From Acetobacteraceae bacterium ESL0709 (GTDB taxonomy: Bacteria > Pseudomonadota > Alphaproteobacteria > Acetobacterales > Acetobacteraceae), in contig JAQTIA010000003.1 of NCBI GenBank assembly GCA_029433415.1, positions 434,001 to 498,000 of the forward strand: 64,000 bases of DNA, written 5' to 3'. Below the pieces are notes generated by a model, which was given only the letters and a program-made list of their open reading frames with translations, had not been told where the DNA came from and ran no database searches. The position numbers and the translations under genes are program-made. Shown one piece after another: positions 38,652 to 49,188 of this stretch (the stretch's first letter is position 1; every line of letters begins with the position of its first letter).

Positions 38652-40040
38652 TCATCGCTCTTCCTGCGGCATAAGAAGCCGCCTGCAAAACAAGGCACAG
38701 AGCAGGAAAATCAGAGTGGCAAGAAGTGCAGCTGCACCATGCAGAAGCCAGAATTCTGTGCCGGGAATTCTGGTAACCAATGTCGCCAGTTTTCCAACAA
38801 GCAGATTGGAGAAAGCCAAATGAAGTGTAAAAAGTGATACAAGGAGGGTATTAACCGCCATAGGCGCAATACGTGAATAGAGAGCCATCCCAACAGCAAA
38901 TACCATGGAAAACCCTATATCATTGATTGTATGAAAAGCGACGCCCCACCATAAATTAATACTATGCAGAGCCGGGTAGAGCGCCTGTGCCAACGCCAGA
39001 CAAACAGGGCCGAAAGCAGCAATCAGGCTTCCCCAGAAAACTTTCCAGATTTCCGGAACAGCATTATGACGTTTTTCAAAAGCGCGCCAAAACCATAAAA
39101 CCGCAACGGCCGTTACGGAACTTATGAGGCCATCCAGAGAGAGAAGAGTGCTGACAGGAAAATCATACCCCCAGAACGTGAGCTGATAATGTTCCTTGCC
39201 CCATAAGAGATATCCCGCAAAAATTTCTTCATTGGGAATAGCGCCTATGGCAAAGATAAACACGAGAATAATCAGCAGAATAACGCGCTTCTTCTCCATT
39301 ATTGAAAGAGAAGGGGATTTCCCTCTGTGAGACACCCTTGTCGTTTCAGGTGGAAGCCATTGTCGTCCTGCCAGATAACAGACCAGCCCCAACGACATGC
39401 CGGTTCCTGCGCATAGAAACCCCCAATGCCAGGCAATTTTTCCCAGGAAAGAGCAGAGAAGAGGGGATATGATAACGGCTACCTGTACCCCCAGGGAATA
39501 AAGCTGATAGGCGTCAGCGCGTCGTCTATCGTCCTGTGCATAAAGTGCCCCTACCTGCGCCTTCATGCTCCCACTGCATCCATTACCGACAAGAAGACAG
39601 AGAAGAGCTACGACAAAACTGCTTTCAAAACTCATCAATCCATGGCCGAGAGTCATTAATAGCGCGCCTATAATAATAATGCGCGTCCTTCCAATATAAC
39701 GGTCGGCCAGAATGCTTCCCAAAAGAGGCAAGGCCGCAACAACAGCCATAAAAAGCCCCATAATACTGGCAGCCATGGCCGGCAGGCCAACAGGAGCATA
39801 AATTGTCCTAACAAGGGAGAGAAGAGGGGTCATACCCCACACATGCACGCTATGTTCAGACCGCAGGATGTAATCCTGCATATAAATCACAAGCAGCGCC
39901 AGCATCCCGTAAAGAGAGAATGCGACCCATCCCTCTGTCAGGACAAGCACCCATAATCCTTTGGGATGCCCCCATAAAGTTACTTCCGAAGGCAGGCGAT
40001 TTTCTCCAGCAGTGGGTAAATCTTCAAAAGTCTGGGTCAC
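38652..40040 (-). CDS. POT-family (proton-dependent oligopeptide) transporter with degenerate coupling motif
   Basis: The 462-residue membrane protein has about 12 hydrophobic segments and the POT N-terminus H-P-K-G-L-W-V-L-V-L-T-E, then F-S-L-Y-G-M-L-A-L-L-V-I-Y-M. Members import di- and tripeptides, or other small molecules, with protons. The usual E-x-x-E-R-F-x-Y-Y-G motif reads E-G-W-V-A-F-S-L-Y-G here, so the second Glu and the Arg thought to take part in proton coupling are absent. The substrate is thus uncertain. The start is GTG with no strong ribosome-binding site. Confidence 0.78.
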   Translation of the reverse strand: MTQTFEDLPTAGENRLPSEVTLWGHPKGLWVLVLTEGWVAFSLYGMLALLVIYMQDYILRSEHSVHVWGMTPLLSLVRTIYAPVGLPAMAASIMGLFMAVVAALPLLGSILADRYIGRTRIIIIGALLMTLGHGLMSFESSFVVALLCLLVGNGCSGSMKAQVGALYAQDDRRRADAYQLYSLGVQVAVIISPLLCSFLGKIAWHWGFLCAGTGMSLGLVCYLAGRQWLPPETTRVSHRGKSPSLSIMEKKRVILLIILVFIFAIGAIPNEEIFAGYLLWGKEHYQLTFWGYDFPVSTLLSLDGLISSVTAVAVLWFWRAFEKRHNAVPEIWKVFWGSLIAAFGPVCLALAQALYPALHSINLWWGVAFHTINDIGFSMVFAVGMALYSRIAPMAVNTLLVSLFTLHLAFSNLLVGKLATLVTRIPGTEFWLLHGAAALLATLIFLLCALFCRRLLMPQEER

Positions 40041-40094
40041 GGAGGTTCTGTTCTTTCACTAAGCTTAAAACAATAAAGTAAGAAATATACAAAG

Positions 40095-40123
40095 TTAAGA
40101 ATTGTTATGATAATTATTCTTAA
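40095..40123. promoter_or_regulatory. Iron-box-like inverted repeat upstream of bfr
   Basis: An 8-bp perfect inverted repeat TTAAGAAT / ATTCTTAA frames an AT-rich core containing ATGATAATT. The 16-mer TGATAATTATTCTTAA (40108-40123) matches TGATAATTGTTCTCAA near bfd at 14 of 16 positions. This is consistent with a Fur-, Irr- or RirA-type iron-responsive site; the regulator was not identified. Confidence 0.5.
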
Positions 40124-40241
40124 CTGGCATTATTTCATTATTCGTGATTATTTTATGGACAGGAAAATGATTTAGTTTTATACGTATGTGAAAGGCCTCC
40201 TTGGACTTGGGGCTGTATCCATTATATAAAGAGGGACTATT

Positions 40242-40730
40242 ATGGCTATTAAAGACCCAAAGGTCATTGAGCATCTGAACACGCAATTGACCAATGAATT
40301 GACTGCAATCAATCAGTATTTTCTTCATGCTCGCACTCTGCAACATTGGGGTGTAACGCTTCTCGGCAAAAAGGAATATGCCGAATCTATTGAAGAAATG
40401 AAACATGCAGACCAGTTGATTGAGCGCATTCTTTATCTCGGTGGCTTGCCGAATGTGCAGCGTCTCAATTCCATTCTAATTGGTCAGTCCGTTGAAGAAA
40501 TTCTCAAATGTGACCTGAAGCTGGAAGAAAAGGCTATTGCCGATCTACGAGAGGGAATAGCTTATTGCGAACAGGTGAGGGACTATGTGTCCAGGGATTT
40601 GCTTCTGGACATTCTGAAAAATGAAGAAGAACACGAGGACTTCATAGATCGCCAGTTTGATCTTATCAAACAGGTTGGTATTGAGCGTTATATCCATAAA
40701 AACTCGGCACCAGCCCATGAAGAAGAATAA
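40242..40730 (+). CDS. bfr: Bacterioferritin
   Basis: Bfr forms a 24-subunit shell that oxidises and stores iron, with heme between subunits. The 162-residue product has the four-helix ferritin pattern with diiron-site residues: Glu in T-N-E-L-T-A-I-N-Q-Y, Glu and His in I-E-E-M-K-H-A-D, and E-E-E-H in the last long helix. The Met in E-E-M-K-H-A-D is the heme ligand. GAGGGA precedes the ATG. The gene converges on bfd with 3 bases between stops, and its apparent terminator lies inside bfd. Confidence 0.95.
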   Translation: MAIKDPKVIEHLNTQLTNELTAINQYFLHARTLQHWGVTLLGKKEYAESIEEMKHADQLIERILYLGGLPNVQRLNSILIGQSVEEILKCDLKLEEKAIADLREGIAYCEQVRDYVSRDLLLDILKNEEEHEDFIDRQFDLIKQVGIERYIHKNSAPAHEEE

Positions 40731-40733
40731 AGT

Positions 40734-40994
40734 CTAACTGACCTCTTGGTGGACGATACAGGCTGCGGCCCTGTCATGGGGTTGTAGCGGGTATAATTCC
40801 ACAGGCGCGCTGCTCATGCTGGCGCGCCTTTTTTGTAACTCTTCCCTAAAAAGACATTTGACGTTCTTCAAGCAGTTACCGCATCGTACCTGGCAATTCT
40901 TGCGCGCATAAAGATCCGTAAGACGGGAAGCTCCATCATCAATCACAGCCGTGATATCACGGTCTGACAAGCCATTACATGAACATATGATCAT
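40734..40994 (-). CDS. bfd: Bacterioferritin-associated ferredoxin
   Basis: Bfd carries a 2Fe-2S cluster and gives electrons to Bfr to release stored iron. The Cys pattern C-S-C (residues 4 and 6) and C-G-N-C (38 and 41) matches the family's C-x-C / C-x-x-C ligands. The ATG at 40994 was chosen because AGGAT precedes it and the first Cys then sits at residue 4; an upstream in-frame start would add 21 residues. At 86 residues it is longer than the usual about 64; the extra C-terminal tail overlaps a sequence that forms the bfr terminator on the other strand. Confidence 0.88.
   Translation of the reverse strand: MIICSCNGLSDRDITAVIDDGASRLTDLYARKNCQVRCGNCLKNVKCLFREELQKRRASMSSAPVELYPLQPHDRAAACIVHQEVS
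40803..40834 (+). terminator. Rho-independent terminator of bfr, inside the bfd coding region
   Basis: An 8-bp perfect GC-rich stem AGGCGCGC / GCGCGCCT (40803-40810 and 40822-40829) with an 11-base loop is followed by five more T residues. It lies 72 bases after the bfr stop and within codons about 54-64 of the opposite-strand bfd gene. Confidence 0.8.
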
Positions 40995-41040
40995 AGGAAC
41001 ATCCTGAGACTGAAACCCATCTTTCTTATAAGTAGTGCAA

Positions 41041-41098
41041 TTGATAATTGTTCTCAAGAATTTTTAAGAGATTTTTGAATTTTTTAAGAAATTATCAA
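41041..41098. promoter_or_regulatory. Paired iron-box-like sites upstream of bfd
   Basis: The 9-mer TTGATAATT occurs at 41041-41049 and inverted at 41090-41098, about 47 and 96 bases before the bfd start. The first lies within TGATAATTGTTCTCAA, which matches the site upstream of bfr at 14 of 16 positions. Shared sites suggest bfr and bfd answer to the same iron regulator. Confidence 0.5.
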
Positions 41099-41168
41099 TA
41101 GACATAAGCAGGAGGACCATCATACATAGGCGCACGTTGGAAAAAACACTCTCCAGTCTGTTATCTCC

Positions 41169-41303
41169 GCTATGAGTTGGCATAATATATATTATACGAC
41201 TTATATCCGAAGGGGCTTACAGAATGTCTCCGGAGATTGACTTTCCCCCCATAAACTCTTCAATAATCAAAATCGCCCAATATATATTATGCCAACTCAT
41301 AGC
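41169..41303. repeat. 135-bp element bounded by perfect 25-bp inverted repeats
   Basis: Bases 41169-41193 are the exact reverse complement of 41279-41303, with 85 bases between. Each arm contains a self-complementary AATATATATT core next to a GAGTTGGCAT segment. No coding sequence and no clear target duplication were seen. It could be a small non-autonomous transposable element (MITE-like) or a long-range stem at the 3' end of the thi operon, which stops 38 bases away. The remainder of the bfd-thiD interval holds only the bfd promoter region. Confidence 0.7.
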
Positions 41304-41340
41304 AGAACCACACGAAAAAACCACGCTAATTTCTTTCTTG

Positions 41341-42162
41341 CTATCCAAAGTGATTAAGTGGCCCTCGTGATGCCACAAGACCTAACTGATCTGCCTTGAG
41401 TAAACTTCCATAAAGATAAGACTTGGCACGTTCAACCGCTTCATAAATATTGCAAGAACATAAATAAAAAGCTAGTGCCGCTGAAAGCGTACACCCAGTA
41501 CCCCGTCCATGTTCTGTCTTTATACGAGGTGATTCAAACCAATATTCCTGCCCTTCTGGTCCTCTAAGCAAATCTGGGCTCACTATTTCACTTTCAAGAT
41601 GTCCGCCTTTCAACAATACCCAGAAAGCCCCCAGTTTTCCAAGAGACGCTGCATGAACACGCATCTCATCACGATCTCTTGCAACTGCACTATCAAGCAA
41701 AGCAGCACTTTCTGCCAAATTGGGCGTAAGAACACGCAAATAAGGAAAAAGCTTTTCTTTTAAAGCAGGAATAAGATCACTTTGCACCAAACTCTGCCCA
41801 GCACTGGCCTTCAGGACAGGATCCATCACAATAGGAGGCAGTTTTTTTTGCCGAGCAAGGAAAGAAGCCAGTGCCGAAACAACTTCCGAATTCGGAAGCA
41901 TACCGATTTTGATAACAGAGGGAGGAATATCTTCTTCCACACATTCCAGTTGCGCCATTATCATGGAAAATGATAGCGGCCAAATATCGCTTACATAGCG
42001 GCTATTTTGCGCGATGATAGCCGTCGGCACAGCAAGAGCGTATCCTCCCAGTGCCGAGACTGTCTTGACATCAGCCAGAATGCCAGCCCCTCCGGTCGGA
42101 TCAGTCCCTGCAATAGTTAAAACGGTTGGTATCGCGGCTCTGGACTCGGCTTTATTCATCAC
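41341..42162 (-). CDS. thiD: Hydroxymethylpyrimidine/phosphomethylpyrimidine kinase
   Basis: ThiD phosphorylates HMP and HMP-P to HMP-PP for thiamine synthesis. The 273-residue ribokinase-fold protein has I-A-G-T-D-P-T-G-G-A-G near the N-terminus, K-I-G-M-L at about 90, V-M-D-P-V, T-P-N-L-A-E-S, and the C-terminal H-G-R-G-T-G-C-T-L-S-A-A signature with its catalytic Cys/anion hole. It is the last gene of the thiamine operon and overlaps thiF by 4 bases. Confidence 0.95.
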   Translation of the reverse strand: MMNKAESRAAIPTVLTIAGTDPTGGAGILADVKTVSALGGYALAVPTAIIAQNSRYVSDIWPLSFSMIMAQLECVEEDIPPSVIKIGMLPNSEVVSALASFLARQKKLPPIVMDPVLKASAGQSLVQSDLIPALKEKLFPYLRVLTPNLAESAALLDSAVARDRDEMRVHAASLGKLGAFWVLLKGGHLESEIVSPDLLRGPEGQEYWFESPRIKTEHGRGTGCTLSAALAFYLCSCNIYEAVERAKSYLYGSLLKADQLGLVASRGPLNHFG

Positions 42163-43175
42163 GTAATGCTCTGATGCCTCATCGCCATGAGGGCCAGTCT
42201 GTCATACCCATATGTATGAAGATGCGAAGCTGCACGATTGGCTCTTACTCCACTCTGGCAGCAAATTACAATTCGCTCATTTCGTGGGAAATCCCATTTC
42301 TCCAAACGCAAAAACCGGTCCAGAGGGATATGATACAGATGAGGATGTATTATTTCTGGTTGTTCATCAGGATGACGCACATCGACCAGTATGTCATCAA
42401 GCCTTAACTGACTGTAAGCAAGAAAAGGCCATGCTTCTTCCGGTTCCTCGGCTTCCATAAAGGAAAAAGAAGTCATACGCAGATTTTTAGCGTCCCAACG
42501 ATAAAGTATCCCTGCTGGCGAAGGCTTTATATCCAGAAGCGACGAAAGACAAAGCTGGGCTTGTAGCATACCTACCAACCCGACCACTGACCCAAGAACA
42601 CCTGCCGTCTGACAATTTTGCGCCATAGCGCTCAATACCGGAAAAACGGCCCTGTAACTGGGAACTGTTCCGCAAAAAATAGCTGCATACCCTCCCCAAC
42701 GAATAGCGGAAGCACTGACAAGCGGTACGCTTTCCTTACGGCACAAGTCACTCAGCATATAGGTCGTGGCAAAATTATCGGCCGCATCCAGCACCATAAC
42801 ACGCCCTGAGTGGTCTTTTGCTTCTGCACACATCTTGCTCAACAGGGAGGAAACTGTATCGGACTGTGCTCCAACGCCATGAGGCACAATCCTGACAGAA
42901 GGATTTAAACCGGCAAGATGTTTCGCAGCACACTCAGCCTTATTTTTACCAATATCATCCATGCGGTACAAAGTCTGTCTGTGGAGATTTCCCTCCTCAA
43001 CCACATCATCATCCATGATATGGATGAGACCTACTCCTGCACCTGCCAGAACCGGTAATAACGCCGTCCCAAGACCGCCAGCTCCCACGACGATAACGCA
43101 AGACCGGAAAAGCTTTTCCTGCCCCTCTTCTCCTATTTCGGGCAAGCATAACTGTGCCGTATAGCGCCTCGTCAT
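42159..43175 (-). CDS. thiF: ThiF/MoeB-type adenylyltransferase with C-terminal rhodanese domain
   Basis: ThiF adenylates the C-terminal glycine of ThiS so that sulfur can be added. The N-terminal E1-like domain (about 1-245) has the ATP-binding G-A-G-G-L-G-T and D-D-D-V-V-E-E-G-N-L-H-R-Q. A rhodanese domain (about 255-338) has the sulfur-carrying Cys in I-C-C-Q-S-G-V-R-A-N-R. The usual zinc-binding Cys pairs of MoeB are not evident. With the rhodanese part fused, one chain may both activate and sulfurate ThiS. It overlaps thiE by one base and thiD by four. Confidence 0.88.
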   Translation of the reverse strand: MTRRYTAQLCLPEIGEEGQEKLFRSCVIVVGAGGLGTALLPVLAGAGVGLIHIMDDDVVEEGNLHRQTLYRMDDIGKNKAECAAKHLAGLNPSVRIVPHGVGAQSDTVSSLLSKMCAEAKDHSGRVMVLDAADNFATTYMLSDLCRKESVPLVSASAIRWGGYAAIFCGTVPSYRAVFPVLSAMAQNCQTAGVLGSVVGLVGMLQAQLCLSSLLDIKPSPAGILYRWDAKNLRMTSFSFMEAEEPEEAWPFLAYSQLRLDDILVDVRHPDEQPEIIHPHLYHIPLDRFLRLEKWDFPRNERIVICCQSGVRANRAASHLHTYGYDRLALMAMRHQSIT

Positions 43176-43792
43176 TAAGAAACGCCTCCATTATCCAGAG
43201 CCTTGCGCCAGAGATGCACACGCTCTGCGATATCGCCATTACGAAAGACGTCACTGACAACAGACACAGCCGCTGCACCAGCCTCTATACAAGCACGTGC
43301 CCGCTCCACCGTAACGCCTCCGATTGCCACCAGAGGCACCGGCGCAATAAGCCTGGCCCATTCGCCCACGCGCCCAAGCCCCTGTGGAGCCCATGGCATA
43401 ACTTTGAGCTTCGTCTTCCAAACAGGCCCCAGGGCAATATAGGCAGGATTAACGGCACGAGCACGATCCAGTTCCGTATGGTCATGCGTACTGATACCCA
43501 GTTTCACACCAGCTTTATGGATACGATCAATATCAGCGCCCTGCATATCCTCCTGCCCGAGATGAATATAGGGAGCCTTTTCTGCCAAGGCCAGCTCCCA
43601 ATGATCGTTCACCACCAATATCGCCCCATGGAAACGGCATACTTTCAGAGCTGAACGGATTTCCTCCCGTAACAAGACTTCATCTTCGCTTTTATTACGC
43701 AACTGGATAAAACGTGCTCCCGCCCCAACCGCAAGAGCGACTTCATCAGCTGTCCCCGCAATCGGGTAAAAGACATCCGGCAGAGATTTCAT
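43175..43792 (-). CDS. thiE: Thiamine-phosphate synthase
   Basis: ThiE joins HMP-PP and the thiazole phosphate to thiamine phosphate. The 205-residue TIM barrel shows F-I-Q-L-R-N-K (pyrophosphate binding), [29 protein letters not shown] and I-G-G-V-T, in the family's order. The gene overlaps thiG by 4 bases and thiF by 1 base. Confidence 0.92.
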   Translation of the reverse strand: MKSLPDVFYPIAGTADEVALAVGAGARFIQLRNKSEDEVLLREEIRSALKVCRFHGAILVVNDHWELALAEKAPYIHLGQEDMQGADIDRIHKAGVKLGISTHDHTELDRARAVNPAYIALGPVWKTKLKVMPWAPQGLGRVGEWARLIAPVPLVAIGGVTVERARACIEAGAAAVSVVSDVFRNGDIAERVHLWRKALDNGGVS

Positions 43793-44580
43793 GAGAGAGA
43801 TGCCATTCCTGTTAGTGGACTCGAAGGCATGGCACCCAGATAAGGTTCTATAGGATCCGCTTTATAAGCGGCACGCCCTGCCTCAATAGCCAGCGCAAAA
43901 GCACGTGCCATCAGGACAGGATCTCCGGCCCTCGCCACCGCAGAATTGAGCAGGACAGCATCATAGCCCATTTCCATAGCATCTGCTGCCTGGGAAGGAC
44001 GACCTATACCAGCATCAATAATCAATGTCGTTGTTGCAAAATGCTGCCTGTACGCTTTAAGGGCATTAATGTCCGAAAGCCCCTGCCCGCTTCCAATAGG
44101 CGCAGCCCAAGGCATAAGCACCTGGCAACCTGCCTGAAGAAGGCGTTCTCCCACTCCGAGATCAGCCGTCGTATAGGGAAAGACAGAAAAACCCTCTTCC
44201 GTAAGGATACGCGCCGCTTCAACAAGTCCGAATACATCTGGATTCAGTGCCATATCATCGGCAATAACTTCCAGTTTTATCCAGTTTGTGCCCATGACTT
44301 CCCGCGCCATGTGGGCCGTCGTTACAGCTTCACGAACAGAATGACAGCCAGCCGTATTGGGCAAAATACGCGCTCCCGTTTCACGAATTAAGGACCAGAA
44401 AGCCTGCCCGCTCCCCTTCTGCGTCCCGTCAATTCCCAGACTCTCACGCCTTAAGGAAACAGTGACAATATCGACTCCCGCTTCCCTTATCGCTTCCTCC
44501 AGCATGGCGGGAGAAGGATAACGGGCCGTGCCAAGCAGAAAACGCGATGAAACTTCAGAACCATATAAGCCAAGAGGCAT
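43789..44580 (-). CDS. thiG: Thiazole synthase
   Basis: ThiG builds the thiazole ring from deoxyxylulose phosphate, dehydroglycine and ThiS thiocarboxylate. The 263-residue barrel has [31 protein letters not shown] (catalytic Lys), and V-L-L-N-S-A-V-A near the phosphate site. The ATG at 44580 was chosen: it lies one base after the thiS stop and has GGGAGG about 6 bases upstream. A longer frame would overlap thiS. Confidence 0.93.
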   Translation of the reverse strand: MPLGLYGSEVSSRFLLGTARYPSPAMLEEAIREAGVDIVTVSLRRESLGIDGTQKGSGQAFWSLIRETGARILPNTAGCHSVREAVTTAHMAREVMGTNWIKLEVIADDMALNPDVFGLVEAARILTEEGFSVFPYTTADLGVGERLLQAGCQVLMPWAAPIGSGQGLSDINALKAYRQHFATTTLIIDAGIGRPSQAADAMEMGYDAVLLNSAVARAGDPVLMARAFALAIEAGRAAYKADPIEPYLGAMPSSPLTGMASLS

Positions 44581-44581
44581 A

Positions 44582-44775
44582 TTACCCTCCCTGCATAGGG
44601 GCCAGGATTTCCACCTCATCCCCTGATTTTAACAAGGCTGTATCCCGTTTGGCCGAAGGAACAAAAACGCCATTAAGCGCAGTTGCCACTGTCGCCTTAT
44701 CCAACCCCAGCTCTTTTAGAAGGACACTGACAGACGATACCAGGATGTGAGGTTCGCCATTGACCCTGATCATAT

Positions 44776-44779
<4 letters not shown>
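44582..44779 (-). CDS. thiS: Sulfur carrier protein ThiS
   Basis: ThiS is the small ubiquitin-like protein that carries sulfur as a C-terminal thiocarboxylate for the thiazole ring. The 65-residue product has the beta-grasp pattern (V-N-G-E-P, then L-L-K-E-L-G-L and N-G-V-F-V-P) and ends in the required Gly-Gly. It lies between thiO (4-base overlap) and thiG. Confidence 0.93.
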
Positions 44780-47548
<2,769 letters not shown>

Positions 47549-47629
47549 TCAATATAATGTGAGGAAAAGACCCGGTACTGGGTGACGATTTTAAAGAATC
47601 CCAAGCGCCACAAAACATGCCACCTGTGC

Positions 47630-47756
47630 TTTCCCGTTCCTTCGCCGGCCTGACCCGGATCAGGTTCAAAGGGTTCGGCACCATGCCATCTCAGCCCTGT
47701 CCGCAAACAAGACTCCCCCCGGAACATACCTACCGGGTTACAGGGCTTTGGAAACA
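47630..47756 (-). promoter_or_regulatory. TPP riboswitch (THI element) controlling the thi operon
   Basis: Read on the minus strand, the leader contains the conserved CTGAGA motif (about 47686-47693) in the pyrimidine-binding arm and the ACCTGATCCGGGT block (47651-47663) with GCCGGCGAAGGGA-like sequence in the pyrophosphate arm, preceded by a GGGGAGTC-type stem. The element ends about 95 bases before the thiC start, and the intervening sequence would hold the expression platform. TPP binding would reduce expression of thiC and the overlapping downstream genes. Confidence 0.93.
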
Positions 47757-47807
47757 ACGTCAAGTTTAATGAAATTGGTCACATGATTGGGCCTGATGTG
47801 AGTCCGA

Positions 47808-48896
47808 CTATCCATTCTGATAATACCGGCTATAGCGCCGCCCCAGAGCCGTCAGGACTTCATAGCCAATCGTCCCGGCTTTTTGCGCGAGATCGTCCAC
47901 GCTTTGGGCAGAACCAAGAACTGTCACATAATCGCCTGGTTTCAATGTCCCTGAGTCCGGATTACTGACATCAACACTTACACTGTCCATGGAAACACGC
48001 CCCAACACAGGCAATTCAGTTCCCTTGAACCATAAGGTCCCCCTGCCACTCAATGAACGAAAAAATCCGTCAGCATAACCAATACCGACAGTCGCGATTC
48101 TCATGTCATGGGGCGCTTGCCAGCAATAACCATACCCTACAGAATCACCCTGGCGTACGTCCCTGACCTGCCAGACAGGAACCTCAAGAGAAACGACCTG
48201 CGCAAGGGGATTAACCATATCTTTCTGCGGCGCAATACCATAAAGGGCCGCGCCTGGCCTAACCAGATCAAAATGGAACTCCTTCCCCAGGAAAATACCA
48301 GAAGATGCAGAGAGCGACCGGGGAACGGAAGGAAAATAACCTGTCAAACGCTCAAAACATGCCAGCTGCTCTTTATTCGCCGGATGCTCCGGCGTATCGG
48401 CACAGGCAAGATGGCTCATAACGAGGCATAATGGCAGCTCTCTCAGCCAGTCATGCTTTAAGTCATCCTCTGACAGCCCAAAACGTGACATACCTGTATC
48501 AATTTGCAGAGCAGCAGGACAGTATTTCGAAGTAATTTTACAGAAAGTCAGCCACTCATAGGCCTGCGCTACACTATTGATAACAGGCACAAGATTTTTC
48601 CGTGCCATCCCTTCCGCCTCGCCGCTCATGAAACCATGCAGAATAAAAATTCTTGCTGAAGGCAGAATTTTCCTGAGCTGGATACCTTCTTCAGGTAAAG
48701 CAACAAAAAATGTCGAAGCACCGGCTTCTGATAGAGTCCGCGCGACAGGCTCAAGCCCGAGACCGTAAGCATCAGCTTTGAGAACCGGGGCACATTCCGA
48801 TGTCACAGAAAGCCTGGAAAGTCTTTCATAATTCTCTTTCACCCCGTTAAGATTGACTGTCAGGCGACCTTTCCCGAGAAGGTAATCGTAAGACAC
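47808..48896 (-). CDS. alr: Alanine racemase
   Basis: Alr is the PLP enzyme that makes D-alanine for peptidoglycan. The 362-residue protein has the PLP-lysine motif V-L-K-A-D-A-Y-G-L-G near residue 38, Q-I-D-T-G-M-S-R-F-G, R-P-G-A-A-L-Y-G, and the second catalytic base region V-G-Y-G in the C-terminal domain, followed by G-R-V-S-M-D. The start is GTG. It diverges from the lipid cluster across a 292-base interval. Confidence 0.92.
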   Translation of the reverse strand: MSYDYLLGKGRLTVNLNGVKENYERLSRLSVTSECAPVLKADAYGLGLEPVARTLSEAGASTFFVALPEEGIQLRKILPSARIFILHGFMSGEAEGMARKNLVPVINSVAQAYEWLTFCKITSKYCPAALQIDTGMSRFGLSEDDLKHDWLRELPLCLVMSHLACADTPEHPANKEQLACFERLTGYFPSVPRSLSASSGIFLGKEFHFDLVRPGAALYGIAPQKDMVNPLAQVVSLEVPVWQVRDVRQGDSVGYGYCWQAPHDMRIATVGIGYADGFFRSLSGRGTLWFKGTELPVLGRVSMDSVSVDVSNPDSGTLKPGDYVTVLGSAQSVDDLAQKAGTIGYEVLTALGRRYSRYYQNG

Positions 48897-48975
48897 AAAA
48901 AATCCTTTTCCTCACATTCGCATCAGAGACCAACATCCATCACAGAAGAAACAGACCATATGGCCCGATTGCCCA

Positions 48976-48993
48976 TTCGAATTTCAATTCGAA
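48976..48993. promoter_or_regulatory. Perfect palindrome between alr and the lipid cluster
   Basis: TTCGAATT (48976-48983), two bases, then AATTCGAA (48986-48993) forms a perfect 8-bp inverted repeat. It lies about 80 bases before alr and about 195 bases before the fatty acyl-AMP ligase gene, so it could be an operator for either. No other feature was seen in this interval. Confidence 0.45.
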
Positions 48994-49188
48994 CGAGGAA
49001 AAACGAAGCTTCCTAAAGCCAGATGTAACAGAATGAATCCATGTATTTCCAACTTTATAGTATGAAAAACATCTAATCTAGCTTGAGGTCTGATAGGATT
49101 ATGGTCTAGAGAGCATGACGAAAATTTGAAGTTTTCGTTGTTTAAGGGTTGTCCACTTTTCCCCTTAAAGGGTAAAAGCCCCGTTGTT

